Assembly: GCF_000701905.1 (NCBI RefSeq) | Contig: NZ_JNKC01000001.1 | Location: 434,001 to 498,000, forward strand | Direction: 5' to 3' | DNA: 64,000 bases | Source of the DNA: Proteiniclasticum ruminis DSM 24773 | GTDB taxonomy: Bacteria > Bacillota > Clostridia > Clostridiales > Clostridiaceae | Shown here: positions 26,108 to 34,622 of the stretch, piece after piece | Layout of the letters: each line of letters begins with the position of its first letter | Numbering within the stretch: position 1 is the stretch's first letter | Made by a program: the position numbers and the translations under genes | The notes under the pieces: generated by a model | The model's input: the letters and a program-made list of their open reading frames with translations, nothing else | What the model was told of the DNA's origin: nothing | The model's database searches: none

Positions 26108-27088
26108 TTATGATCTATTCCATTTCACTTTTGGTCTTTCCTTATGACCATATATTCTAGGCATAAATTTTTGATCAATGTACGGTGCAAGGCCATTCAT
26201 GAGGAGAATGGCAAATCCAACACCTCCCGGATAGTTGAAAAAGAATCTGAAAAGTGCTGTCAGCACCCCAGCTCCTATGGCAAATACTGTCTTCCCTTCC
26301 GGAGTCAGAGCCCCTGAGCTATAGTCCGTCGCCATAAAGGTAGCGCCGAAGAACAAAGTACCTGAAAGAGCATGAGTCATCATAAACTCAAAATCAAAGT
26401 AAGAAAAAATCCCCATGAGGAGTGTTGTGGTTAGAATGTAGAGCACGGGTATTTTCGGATTGATGATTCTTCTGAAAATCAGATAAAGCATCCCTAAGAG
26501 AATCAATGCTTTACTGGTTTCGCCCACATTTCCTCCAAGATTAAATCCAAAAAACAGATCTCTGAGACCTGGAACCATTTCAGGAACGGAGGTTACACCC
26601 CCACCGATGTACTCCAGGGGAGTAGCAGAGGAAACAGCATCGGGCCCGGGAAGGACCCAATTGGTAATCCATGGGGAGAAGAATGCTTTCAGCATCACTC
26701 TTGCTGCGACGGCCGGATTAAACACATTTCTTCCAATCCCTCCACCAAGCTGCTTCACCACAACTATAGCAAAGACAGATCCGACAACAACACTCCACCA
26801 TGGAGCACTGACCGGAAGGCTTAGACCAAGTAGAGCACCTGTCACAAGTGCACTTCTGTCTTGAATCGTGATTTTCTTGTAGGTCCATTTCTGATATAGA
26901 TATTCACTGAGCACTGAAGTACCCATCCCCAAGGCAATCATCAGGATCACTTCAGGTCCGAAAAAATATACGGCCCCAGCTGCAGGAAAAATCAAGGCGA
27001 TGAGGACCTCTGTCATAATCTGAGCTGTAGTTCTAGGCGTTCTGATGTGAGGTGAAGCTCCATTTTTCAGTTTACTCAGAAGTTCCAT
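26108..27088 (-). CDS. rnfD: RnfD/NqrB-type membrane subunit of an electron transport complex
   Basis: A 326-residue polytopic membrane protein. N-terminal S-P-H-I-R-T is the usual RnfD start; about nine membrane segments follow. The covalent flavin site is visible as D-A-V-S-S-A-T-P-L-E-Y (about residues 153-163), matching the S-x-A-T flavinylation motif of RnfD/NqrB, and R-N-V-F-N-P-A-A-V-A is the family block before it. In the Rnf complex RnfD passes electrons across the membrane while Na+ or H+ is pumped. The start at 27088 is behind AAGGAGG; a longer frame from 27199 runs inside rnfC. rnfC ends one base upstream. No rnfG, rnfE, rnfA or rnfB follows: a terminator and then dctP come next. 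Confidence 0.92.
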   Translation of the reverse strand: MELLSKLKNGASPHIRTPRTTAQIMTEVLIALIFPAAGAVYFFGPEVILMIALGMGTSVLSEYLYQKWTYKKITIQDRSALVTGALLGLSLPVSAPWWSVVVGSVFAIVVVKQLGGGIGRNVFNPAVAARVMLKAFFSPWITNWVLPGPDAVSSATPLEYIGGGVTSVPEMVPGLRDLFFGFNLGGNVGETSKALILLGMLYLIFRRIINPKIPVLYILTTTLLMGIFSYFDFEFMMTHALSGTLFFGATFMATDYSSGALTPEGKTVFAIGAGVLTALFRFFFNYPGGVGFAILLMNGLAPYIDQKFMPRIYGHKERPKVKWNRS

Positions 27089-27089
27089 C

Positions 27090-28427
27090 TTAAGCCCCCT
27101 CCTTTTTCTTCTCATCCATTGTTCTGATGGCAGTCTTTGCATCTCTGATATTCTGCAGCAGCGGAATTTTGGATGGACAGATATAAGAGCAGTTGCCACA
27201 TTCTATACAGTCCATGGCTCCTAAGGCCCTTGCCTTTTCCAAGTCTCCTCGTCTATATGCTTCACTGATGAGTACAGGCTGAAGGTTCACTGGGCAGACA
27301 TGAATACATTCCGCACATCGGATGCAGTCACTTTCTTCTCCGATTCTGGCCTCTTTAGCATTGAGCGCCGTTATGGCAGTCATGGCTTTTACCACAGGGA
27401 TTTGAATATCTGAAAGCGCTCTTCCCATCATAGGTCCTCCACTTAACAGCTTCTCAGGGGACTCTATAAAGCCTCCACAATCCTTTAAAAGGCTCTCCAC
27501 TGGGGTTCCGATTCTTACCAGAAGATTTTTAGGATGTTTCACGGGAGTGCCCGAGACAGAAACCACTCTTTCATAGAGAGGCTCTTTGAAAGCTGCCGCC
27601 CGATACGATGCTCTTACAGATGAAACATTCATCACAACGCATCGGACTTCAGCGGGAAGCCCCCCAGGTCTTACCTCTCTACCTGTAAGAAGTTTAATCA
27701 GATTCTTTTCGGATCCTCTGGGATACATAGTCTTCATAGGTACTACACGAAGATTGGAAAGATAAGCACCTGCATTTTCAACTGCGGATATTGCATCTTT
27801 TTTGTTATCCTCTATGGCCATATACACATGCTGAAGTTTCGGAAAAAGTTTCGATACAGTCTCAATTCCTTTCAAGATTTCTTCCGTATACTCGAGCATC
27901 ACCCGGTGGTCTGAAGTAGAATACGGCTCACATTCAGCACCGTTGATGATCAGTGTGTCAATGACACTGCCTTTGGGTGGATTCAGCTTCACTGCAGTTG
28001 GAAATGCAGCTCCTCCCATACCAACAATACCGGCTTCCCGAATTCTTTCCAACAGAATTTCAAACTCTGACACCTGCTCTTCTTCTGTCTTAATGTCTGG
28101 ATTCAGGGTATCAAGTCCATCATTCTCCACTACGATACATTCTGACAGACCATTTAAAGTCGGTCTTTTCTCGATGGCCATGACTGTTCCGGATACGGAG
28201 GCATGCACATTGGCTGAAATCATCCCCGGAGCTTCCGCCAGAAGGGTGCCGATATGCACTTTATCACCAACCGACACCACAGGCTCTGCAGGAGCGCCAA
28301 TATGCATGGACAGCGGATAGATCAGATCCTTTGGAATCGTCGCTTGTTCTATGGATAACCCTTTAGTTAAATCTTTCCTCTCATTTGGATGACTGCCTCC
28401 ATGCTTTCCCATAAAAAATAACTTCAT
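27090..28427 (-). CDS. rnfC: RnfC-type NADH:ferredoxin-linked subunit of an electron transport complex
   Basis: A 445-residue cytoplasmic-face subunit. N-terminal G-G-S-H-P and a biotinyl-like domain (about 30-90), then the NuoF-like FMN/NADH region with G-M-G-G-A-A-F-P-T-A-V-K (about 137-148), an SLBB-like part, and near the C terminus two 4Fe-4S motifs, C-I-R-C-A-E-C-I-H-V-C-P and C-I-E-C-G-N-C-S-Y-I-C-P (about 370-420). RnfC normally exchanges electrons with NAD(H) and hands them to RnfB or RnfD. AAGGAA precedes the ATG at 28427. It is first in a two-gene operon with rnfD, which is an incomplete Rnf set. Confidence 0.94.
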   Translation of the reverse strand: MKLFFMGKHGGSHPNERKDLTKGLSIEQATIPKDLIYPLSMHIGAPAEPVVSVGDKVHIGTLLAEAPGMISANVHASVSGTVMAIEKRPTLNGLSECIVVENDGLDTLNPDIKTEEEQVSEFEILLERIREAGIVGMGGAAFPTAVKLNPPKGSVIDTLIINGAECEPYSTSDHRVMLEYTEEILKGIETVSKLFPKLQHVYMAIEDNKKDAISAVENAGAYLSNLRVVPMKTMYPRGSEKNLIKLLTGREVRPGGLPAEVRCVVMNVSSVRASYRAAAFKEPLYERVVSVSGTPVKHPKNLLVRIGTPVESLLKDCGGFIESPEKLLSGGPMMGRALSDIQIPVVKAMTAITALNAKEARIGEESDCIRCAECIHVCPVNLQPVLISEAYRRGDLEKARALGAMDCIECGNCSYICPSKIPLLQNIRDAKTAIRTMDEKKKEGA

Positions 28428-28534
28428 GAAATCATTCCTTTCAAAAGTTCCCTGGAGTCATGATGTTCATCAAAACCCATCTATTCTTAGTATATTATAT
28501 TTCTCAGTAGAGATGAGGAACTTCACAGATAATT

Positions 28535-28590
28535 CAAAAAATCTCTGCAAAGAGAAAGCCCTTCTGCAGAGATTTTTGCAGAAAGGCTTT
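28535..28590 (-). terminator. Two overlapping hairpins ending the nrdDG transcript
   Basis: Read on the minus strand, a first stem (28577-28590 with 28555-28568, 14 bases, one G-T-type mismatch) is followed by a second stem (28565-28573 with 28541-28549, ATCTCTGCA / TGCAGAGAT) that ends in six T. The stems share TGCA at 28565-28568 and cannot both form fully. Together they lie between nrdG and rnfC. Confidence 0.7.
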
Positions 28591-28606
28591 TTCTAATCCA
28601 TGAATT

Positions 28607-29155
28607 TCATATATGAATGAGATGCAGCAAGGAGTCTCCATTCTTGCTGAGTGAGATAATTTTCTGATTGGCGCTGCCAACAAAGGGTTTGTCTAATGTT
28701 CTCGCGTCCAGTATAAAAGGACCGTCAATAAGAAGATCTGTTTCATGAAGAAGCTTCATCACGGAAAGATTTTCCATCTGGAGTTTTTTAAGCTCTTCAT
28801 GTTTGTATCCCGTATACGTGATTACATTTCCCCCAAGCTTATGAATCTCCTCTCCAAGAAAAGCCAATACTTCTCCCTGGAGAAAAGGTTCTCCTCCAGA
28901 TATGGTGATGCCGGAAGCACCGCTTTTCTTGTATGCTTTCACAATCTCAGAAACCCCCATAAGGTATCCACCTTCTAAACTGTGTGTTTCAGGATTATGG
29001 CAGCCATTGCAGTTGTGCACACAGCCTTGGGTAAAAACTACAAAGCGAAGTCCTGGACCATCTACAATAGATTCCTCAATGATGCCGGATATTCTGATTT
29101 TCACCTCATCTGGAGCAGAATCCATTCGGTGTTTTTTTGAAAGTCCATCAGACAT
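28607..29155 (-). CDS. nrdG: Anaerobic ribonucleoside-triphosphate reductase activating protein
   Basis: A 182-residue radical SAM enzyme that uses S-adenosylmethionine and a 4Fe-4S cluster to create the glycyl radical on NrdD. Visible: the substrate-facing E-S-I-V-D-G-P-G-L-R block (about 28-37), the cluster motif C-V-H-N-C-N-G-C (C-x3-C-x2-C, about 45-52) and S-G-G-E-P-F. Its ATG at 29155 overlaps the end of nrdD by 8 bases, giving translational coupling and matched amounts of enzyme and activase. Confidence 0.96.
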   Translation of the reverse strand: MSDGLSKKHRMDSAPDEVKIRISGIIEESIVDGPGLRFVVFTQGCVHNCNGCHNPETHSLEGGYLMGVSEIVKAYKKSGASGITISGGEPFLQGEVLAFLGEEIHKLGGNVITYTGYKHEELKKLQMENLSVMKLLHETDLLIDGPFILDARTLDKPFVGSANQKIISLSKNGDSLLHLIHI

Positions 29156-31427
29156 GTTTCACTCTTTCCTTCACTTCCGACCGCTTGGCATCGTTGAAAC
29201 GGTCTAAAGTACCAACGAGATACCCCGTGATTCTTCTGATTCTATCGAAGGGAACCTCAGGTGTTTCTTCTCTGTGGCATTTAGGACAGCTGTCACCAAT
29301 CACCCCCTGGTACCCGCATACCGGGTCCCGATCCAATGGATGGTTGATGGAACCATAACCTACTCCTTGGTTCTTCATATGTCTGATGATCATTTCCATG
29401 GCTGAAGGATTGAACCTGGCATTCCCATCCAGTTCCACATAGGTGATATGTCCTGCATTGGTAAGCTCATGATAAGGCGCTTCCAACGAAATCTTCTTTA
29501 AGGATCCAATGGGGAAATACACTGGAATATGGAAAGAATTTGTATAAAACTCATGGTCCGTGATTCCAGTCAGGCTGCCAAATTTTCTTCGGTCAATGCC
29601 TACAAATCTTCCTGAAAGACCTTCCGCCGGTGTTGCCAGAAGAGTGTAGTTCAGCTTTTCTTTTGAAGCTCTCTCATCACACTTTTTTCTCATGAAACGG
29701 ATGATCTCCAGTCCAAGGTCCTGTGATGCCTCCTCTTCTCCATGATGGGCTCCACGTAAAGCAACCAATGTCTCTGCAAGACCGATAAACCCAACTGAAA
29801 GAGTTCCATGTCTAAGAATCCGGTCGATTTCTTCTTCCGCTCCAAGAGTCTCGGAGTCAATCCAGACACCTTCTCCCATGAGAAACGGATAATTCTCCAC
29901 TCTTTTTCTTTTCTGTATTTCAAAACGGTGTCGAAGCTGTCTGAAACAAAGTTCCATTCGATCTTCCAGAAGTGCATAGAATTTCTCCAGTGATCCTCCA
30001 GCCAAGATACCGATTCTGGGAAGGTTGATGGAAGTAAAACTCAGATTCCCTCTGCCTTTTGTCACTTCCCTTTCCGGGTCAAAAACATTCCCCATGACTC
30101 TCGTTCTGCACCCCATATAAGATACTTCGGTATTGTCGTCCCCTTCTTTGTAATACTTCAGATTAAAAGGAGCATCCAGGAAACTGAAGTTGGGGAAGAG
30201 TCTCTTGGAAGACACTTCAATGGCTCTTTGGAAAAGATCATAATTAGGATCCAAGGCTTCACTGCTGATTCCTTCTTTTACCTTGAAAATCTGAACAGGA
30301 AAGATTGGTGTCTCTCCATTTCCAAGCCCATCTTCAGTGGCCTGAAGGATCATTCGGGTCACAAGTCTTGCTGCCGGTGTGATTCCAGTGCCATAATTGA
30401 TGGAACTGAAGGGCACCTGCGCTCCCGCTCTTGAGTTCATGGTATTGAGGTTGTGAATCAGCGACTGCATAGCTTGGTAGGTGGAACGCTCCATCTTTCT
30501 TCGGGCAAGATCAAGGAACTTCCATTCAAAAGAAGATGTGTCACCAGATTGCTCCACTCCAGTCAGATAGATGTGAAACTCATCATAGCTTTCAAACTCT
30601 GGAAGAGCACTTTTATCCTCAAGACTTCCAAGAAAAAGTTCTTTTTCTTCTCTAAGGTCTTTCATGATCTTTTGGAAAGATTTTTCTACCCCTTTTGCCA
30701 TGGCATTATCAAAATTCGGTATAGACTGTCCGCCGTGCATTTCATTCTGATTGGCCTGAAGCGCTATGCAAGCAAGAGCAGCATAACTTTCAATACTTTG
30801 AGGTTCCCTTAAAACTCCATGCCCTGTGGAGAAGCCCCCCTTGAACAGTTTATCCAAATCAATCTGACAGCAGGTTTCAGTGAGAAGATAGAAATCCTTG
30901 TCATGAATATGAATATCGCCCTCTTCATGGGCTTTTGCCATTTCTTTGGGCAGTACATAGTGGTCAATAAAGTATTTCGAAGACTCCGAACCATACTTCA
31001 GCATCATCCCCATGGCGGTATTTCCATCCACATTGGCATTTTCCCGTTTGCCATCATCAGAAGCCGCATCCGTATAGGATAGTTTTTTGAATCTTTCCAT
31101 GAGATAGTCTCGACTCTCACGTAAACTTGCTCTCTCACTTCTATAAAGAGTGTATGCCTTTGCAGTCCTGTAGACTCCTTCCCGCATCAGTATAAGCTCA
31201 ACCAGATCCTGAACTTTTTCCACTTCAGGTATTATTCCGGCATCCAAAGAAGATACCACTCGTTCTGTCAGATGATCCAGCTTATCCGCAGTAAGCACTT
31301 CTTCAGGCACTTCGCGGTTTGCCTTTTCTATGGCTTCTCTTATTTTAAAGTAATCGAACGGAACTGTGCTTCCATCTCTTTTTCTGATTTCTCTTGGTGT
31401 CCATAAAGCTGTACTATGATTAACCAT
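29148..31427 (-). CDS. nrdD: Anaerobic (class III) ribonucleoside-triphosphate reductase
   Basis: A 759-residue glycyl radical enzyme that reduces ribonucleoside triphosphates to dNTPs under anaerobic conditions. Residues about 10-100 are an ATP-cone (R-K-R-D-G-S-T-V-P-F-D-Y-F-K-I), the allosteric activity site. The catalytic barrel follows, and the C-terminal end has the zinc cysteines C-G-Y-Q-G and D-S-C-P-K-C-H plus the radical glycine in R-R-I-T-G-Y-L (about 730). Length is normal. nrdG follows with an 8-base overlap. Upstream on the same strand lies a cobalamin riboswitch with a terminator, so B12 should lower expression; this would fit a second, B12-dependent reductase elsewhere in the genome. 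Confidence 0.97.
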   Translation of the reverse strand: MVNHSTALWTPREIRKRDGSTVPFDYFKIREAIEKANREVPEEVLTADKLDHLTERVVSSLDAGIIPEVEKVQDLVELILMREGVYRTAKAYTLYRSERASLRESRDYLMERFKKLSYTDAASDDGKRENANVDGNTAMGMMLKYGSESSKYFIDHYVLPKEMAKAHEEGDIHIHDKDFYLLTETCCQIDLDKLFKGGFSTGHGVLREPQSIESYAALACIALQANQNEMHGGQSIPNFDNAMAKGVEKSFQKIMKDLREEKELFLGSLEDKSALPEFESYDEFHIYLTGVEQSGDTSSFEWKFLDLARRKMERSTYQAMQSLIHNLNTMNSRAGAQVPFSSINYGTGITPAARLVTRMILQATEDGLGNGETPIFPVQIFKVKEGISSEALDPNYDLFQRAIEVSSKRLFPNFSFLDAPFNLKYYKEGDDNTEVSYMGCRTRVMGNVFDPEREVTKGRGNLSFTSINLPRIGILAGGSLEKFYALLEDRMELCFRQLRHRFEIQKRKRVENYPFLMGEGVWIDSETLGAEEEIDRILRHGTLSVGFIGLAETLVALRGAHHGEEEASQDLGLEIIRFMRKKCDERASKEKLNYTLLATPAEGLSGRFVGIDRRKFGSLTGITDHEFYTNSFHIPVYFPIGSLKKISLEAPYHELTNAGHITYVELDGNARFNPSAMEMIIRHMKNQGVGYGSINHPLDRDPVCGYQGVIGDSCPKCHREETPEVPFDRIRRITGYLVGTLDRFNDAKRSEVKERVKHV

Positions 31428-31601
31428 CTTGTTTCCCCATTTCTAAATTTTTAACACACTTTGTATCATAACATGATTCCTTCGTATGTATTTTCTGATT
31501 TCATCTGGTCTGCTCTGAAAAAATTCGAATAACAAATGTTTTCACATCTCTACAATAGCTCCCCCTCAGTATTTCTTCTCCATCACCTCACCTTCCTCAA
31601 A

Positions 31602-31627
31602 ATAAAAAAACTTGGCAACGCCAAGTT
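31602..31627 (-). terminator. Riboswitch expression-platform terminator before nrdD
   Basis: On the minus strand AACTTGGC-GTT-GCCAAGTT (31609-31627) runs into seven T (31602-31608), about 175 bases before the nrdD ATG. Its 5' arm (31619-31625) can instead pair with CGTCAAG at 31653-31659, seven bases with one G-T pair, giving a possible antiterminator. Confidence 0.8.
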
Positions 31628-31800
31628 CAAATTCCGAAAAAATCTGATTTTGCTTGACGCGAGCTGTGCTTACCTCTGATGAAGGATCGGACTATAACCG
31701 TTGCGCGACAGTGCTGGAATCTCACCAGACTTCACTTTCATCAGACACATATTTAGTTTATACACTACCATATCCGGGTTAAAAGCACAATCCTTGAAAC
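31628..31800 (-). promoter_or_regulatory. Cobalamin (B12) riboswitch controlling nrdDG
   Basis: The minus strand carries the cobalamin riboswitch core: A-A-G-T-C-T-GGTGAGATTCC-A-G followed by CACTGTCGCGCAACGGT and AGTCCGATCC (about 31691-31735), matching the conserved GGTGxxAxTCC ... CxGxCxCGCxACxGT box of this RNA class. A 9-bp helix TCTGATGAA / TTCATCAGA encloses it. A terminator and an alternative pairing follow before nrdD. The upstream limit is uncertain; about 31800 is a guess, as the 5' paired element was not resolved. Ligand-induced termination is the expected mode. Confidence 0.8.
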
Positions 31801-31855
31801 TTTTCTGACTGCTCTTTCCAAGTTCAATATTTGTGTCGATTTCACTTCCCATGAG

Positions 31856-31896
31856 AAGAAAAAAAGGAGCGAACCTCTATGAAAGCAGGTCGCTCC
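31856..31896 (-). terminator. Intrinsic terminator of the DEAD-box helicase gene
   Basis: On the minus strand GGAGCGACCT pairs with AGGTTCGCTCC (31866-31896, one bulged base) and is followed by seven T. It lies about 40 bases after the helicase stop. Confidence 0.85.
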
Positions 31897-31934
31897 AATA
31901 TCTATTTGTTCTTTTCGTCGGCTGCAGTTTTCAA

Positions 31935-33239
31935 CTATACTGCTTTTTTATTTTTTGATGGGCTTTTTTTATATCCAGTCTTGTTTATCTGATTCTTTTT
32001 TGAAAAACTCTGTGAAGACTGGTTGGCACCTGATTTTTGCTTCTGTTTCTGCTGTTGATCTTTTCGGTCCACAGGCTTAAATGTTTCATCCACAGAATTA
32101 AGCATCTCAAGGGGATACTTATGGTCTTTCACTTCAGGAATCCTCTTGCTGATCAATTTTTCAATATCCCTCAACAGATTAATCTCTGCACTATCACAAA
32201 AAGAAAGGGCTATGCCTCCAAGTCCTGCTCTTCCAGTTCTTCCGATTCTATGGACATAGGTCTCAGGAACTTCAGGAAGATCAAAGAGTATCACATGGGA
32301 AAGTTCTTCTACATCTATTCCTCGGGCAGCGATATCCGTCGCCACAAGAATTTTCGTCTCTCTGTCTTTAAAATTCTTTAACGCCAGCTGCCTTGCTGTC
32401 TGAGACTTGTTTCCATGGATGGCCTGTGCTTTATAGTCCATCTTGACAAGAGCTTTCACAATTTTATCCGCTCCATGCTTCGTTCGAGAAAAAACAAGAA
32501 CACGGTCCATCTCTAAAGTTTCAAGAAGATTGGTCAGCAGATGGATCTTATTCACCTTATTCACTTTATAAACACTCTGTTCTATAGTGTCTACCGTTGA
32601 CGCCACTGGAGTAATGGTGACCTTTGAAGGTTTTGATAAAATCGAGTTTGCCAGCACTTCTATTTCTTTTGGCATGGTAGCCGAAAAGAAAAGTGACTGC
32701 CTGCTGGAAGGTAGATAGGTGATGATTTTACGGACGTCGTGAAGCATCCCCATATCCAGCATCATATCCGCTTCATCCAGTACAAAATGCTCCACATCTT
32801 TCAAAGAAATGAACCTCTGCTGGATCAGATCCAAAAGTCTTCCTGGCGTTGCAACAAGTATATCAATCCCTCTCCCCAGCACTTCAGTCTGTGGATTCTG
32901 GGATACACCACCAAAAATAACCGTGGTCTTCAATTTCAGATATTTGCTGTAGGTTTTAAAACTGTCACCGATCTGTATAGCCAGCTCACGCGTAGGTGCA
33001 AGAATCAGTGAACGTATTTTTCTTTTTCCTGAGAAGGTCTGTGTTTGGGACAAAGCTTCCAGAATAGGCAGCGCAAAGGCGGCCGTCTTTCCAGTACCTG
33101 TCTGAGCGCAGCCAAGAAGATCTTTACCCTCTAAAAGTATTGGTATAGACTGTTCCTGGATTGGTGTGGCATAACTGTATTCTGCCTCTTTCAGCGCTTT
33201 CTGAATTGGTATGGATAAATTTAAATCGGTAAATAACAT
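31935..33239 (-). CDS. DEAD-box ATP-dependent RNA helicase
   Basis: A 434-residue RNA helicase that unwinds short RNA duplexes, with likely roles in ribosome assembly, RNA decay and cold adaptation. Motifs in order: Q motif F-x-x-L-N-L and T-P-I-Q-E-Q, Walker [26 protein letters not shown], and in the second domain A-R-G-I-D-V and H-R-I-G-R-T-G-R. The last 60 residues are a basic, Gln/Lys/Ser-rich tail typical of RNA-binding extensions. AAAGGAG precedes the ATG at 33239. A leader of about 190 bases with a terminator hairpin suggests conditional expression. Confidence 0.95.
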   Translation of the reverse strand: MLFTDLNLSIPIQKALKEAEYSYATPIQEQSIPILLEGKDLLGCAQTGTGKTAAFALPILEALSQTQTFSGKRKIRSLILAPTRELAIQIGDSFKTYSKYLKLKTTVIFGGVSQNPQTEVLGRGIDILVATPGRLLDLIQQRFISLKDVEHFVLDEADMMLDMGMLHDVRKIITYLPSSRQSLFFSATMPKEIEVLANSILSKPSKVTITPVASTVDTIEQSVYKVNKVNKIHLLTNLLETLEMDRVLVFSRTKHGADKIVKALVKMDYKAQAIHGNKSQTARQLALKNFKDRETKILVATDIAARGIDVEELSHVILFDLPEVPETYVHRIGRTGRAGLGGIALSFCDSAEINLLRDIEKLISKRIPEVKDHKYPLEMLNSVDETFKPVDRKDQQQKQKQKSGANQSSQSFSKKNQINKTGYKKSPSKNKKAV

Positions 33240-33446
33240 AAGTACTCCTTTTGCAGCATCATATCGTGCTGTAATAATTATTGCATCCTATAAATTCTGG
33301 CAAAATCAGAAAAATCATGAAAAAACAGGAACACACAATGCGTTCCTGTACATTGAATCCGATTCATTTCTGATGACCAAAACATAATACTGCTAAGAAG
33401 TATACAAATGGTCTCTACCTGAAAAGTTGCTTATAAAAGTATATCA
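33240..33446 (-). promoter_or_regulatory. Long structured leader and promoter of the DEAD-box helicase gene
   Basis: On the minus strand an extended -10 box TGATATACT (33438-33446) has a poor -35, so transcription should start near 33431. The leader of about 190 bases then forms a stem at 33375-33413 (GACCA with TGGTC, inner ATACT with AGTAT), followed by an intrinsic terminator at 33320-33349 and 80 bases to the ATG. This is the shape of an attenuator. The rest of the gap to 33619 is AT-rich with nothing else I recognise. Confidence 0.55.
33320..33349 (-). terminator. Terminator inside the helicase leader
   Basis: ACAGGAAC pairs with GTTCCTGT (33325-33332 and 33342-33349), followed by TTTTTTC on the minus strand. 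It is 81 bases before the helicase start codon. It could also end transcripts coming from the small gene upstream, which stops at 33620. Confidence 0.75.
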
Positions 33447-33619
33447 CACTTTTTCATTATTTGCTTGATAATTTTTAGTAAACCTTGTTTCCACCTTGTT
33501 TCAGGTTGTTTCTCAAAAGACTTTCTTAGAATCCATTTCAGAACATTAGAATTTTTATCAAGAGCATCCGAGAAACCATCTCACGGTTTCTGACAGAACC
33601 CTAAACTCCTTACTGCACT

Positions 33620-33853
33620 CTATTTATCTTTGGTTCTCATCTTCTCAAAAAAATAACTACCATTAATGAACAGTGCGCCTAAAGAAATATATGCTGCGTA
33701 GCTGTCTTTCGCGCCATGCATTGTGTAATACTCAAGATAGCTCAGACCACTCTCCAGAGCTTCCTGCCGATAGGATGCTTGAGGCCACAAGATCAACCCG
33801 AAGACAACAACACAAAAAACAATGTTCATAACCAGCATCTTTTTCTCTCTCAT
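33620..33853 (-). CDS. Small two-helix membrane protein of unknown function
   Basis: A 77-residue product with two hydrophobic segments (about 7-24, M-L-V-M-N-I-V-F-C-V-V-V-F-G-L-I-L-W, and about 52-67, Y-A-A-Y-I-S-L-G-A-L-F-I-N-G). An AAAGGAG ribosome binding site eight bases before the ATG argues for a real gene. The length and two-helix pattern are common for small integral membrane proteins; I do not recognise a family. It sits alone between the helicase leader and the tmRNA gene, which is on the other strand. Confidence 0.6.
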   Translation of the reverse strand: MREKKMLVMNIVFCVVVFGLILWPQASYRQEALESGLSYLEYYTMHGAKDSYAAYISLGALFINGSYFFEKMRTKDK

Positions 33854-34014
33854 AAAAGCACTCCTTTATTCATATATCTAATAATATAACACAAACCTTT
33901 TATTTTGAATTTAAATATTTTTGATATCTATTCTGATATATTCAATAAAACTGGTGAAACACAGTACATAAAACAGTGGAAAGAACCCATCTTCTCTGAT
34001 TCTCCATATTTTTA

Positions 34015-34042
34015 TTGATTTTTAAGAAATGCACCGTATAAT
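34015..34042 (+). promoter_or_regulatory. Sigma-A promoter of ssrA
   Basis: TTGATT (34015-34020) and a perfect TATAAT (34037-34042) are 16 bases apart. The mature tmRNA 5' end lies 18 bases downstream of the -10 box, leaving a short precursor leader for RNase P. Confidence 0.8.
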
Positions 34043-34059
34043 GTAGTATATACCTTCAT

Positions 34060-34410
34060 GGGGATGTATTGGCTTCGACGGGGGTATGGAGAGCTTGATA
34101 AGCGAGTAGAAGGAAGCTGTGGGCCTGCTTTAAAAAACTATGGCGAAAAGATAAACGCAGAAGATAATTTTGCACTAGCAGCTTAGTCTGCTACGTTCTA
34201 CCTGGGATGTCCGCTGCCTGGGATAGAGCGCCGATTAGCGGAAAAACGAGCCTGAGTAAGCTTTGCCTCAGGAACGGAATAAATGAAGCTACCAACGGCC
34301 AAGTCTGCTTGTAAACTAAGCCGGAGGAAATTTTAATTACAAAGCTACACTCGTAGAAAGTCCTGTTCTTCGACTTTCGGACAGGGGTTCGACACCCCTC
34401 ATCTCCACCA
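34060..34410 (+). ncRNA. ssrA: Transfer-messenger RNA (tmRNA)
   Basis: This RNA rescues stalled ribosomes together with SmpB. The 5' end GGGGATGTATTGGCTTCGAC (34060 on) and 3' end with T-arm GGGGTTCGACACCCC and CATCTCCACCA pair to form the alanine-tRNA-like acceptor stem, with encoded CCA at 34408-34410. The tag reading frame is 34142-34186 and reads G-E-K-I-N-A-E-D-N-F-A-L-A-A then TAG, assuming resumption at the GGC; the ending A-L-A-A is the usual degradation signal. Resume codon choice is inferred by analogy with the 14-residue Bacillus tag. Length of 351 bases is normal. Confidence 0.97.
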
Positions 34411-34437
34411 GTGCTATCCATAATAGGAAGCAATCAG

Positions 34438-34471
34438 AAAAGCCTACCGGCAAGGTAGGCTTTCTTTTTTT
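34438..34471 (+). terminator. Intrinsic terminator of ssrA
   Basis: AAAGCCTACC pairs with GGTAGGCTTT (34439-34463 region) and is followed by CTTTTTTT. It is about 28 bases beyond the tmRNA CCA end. Confidence 0.88.
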
Positions 34472-34622
34472 GCTATTAATCAGAAACTCCACAGAGAACT
34501 CTGTTCCAAGGTATCTATAAATACTTTCTTAATAAAAACATTTCGCCGGAAACATCTATCCCTTCTCTGTCAATGAAATCCAAAAACACCAAGAATTAAC
34601 AAAATAAAATGTTAATAAATAT

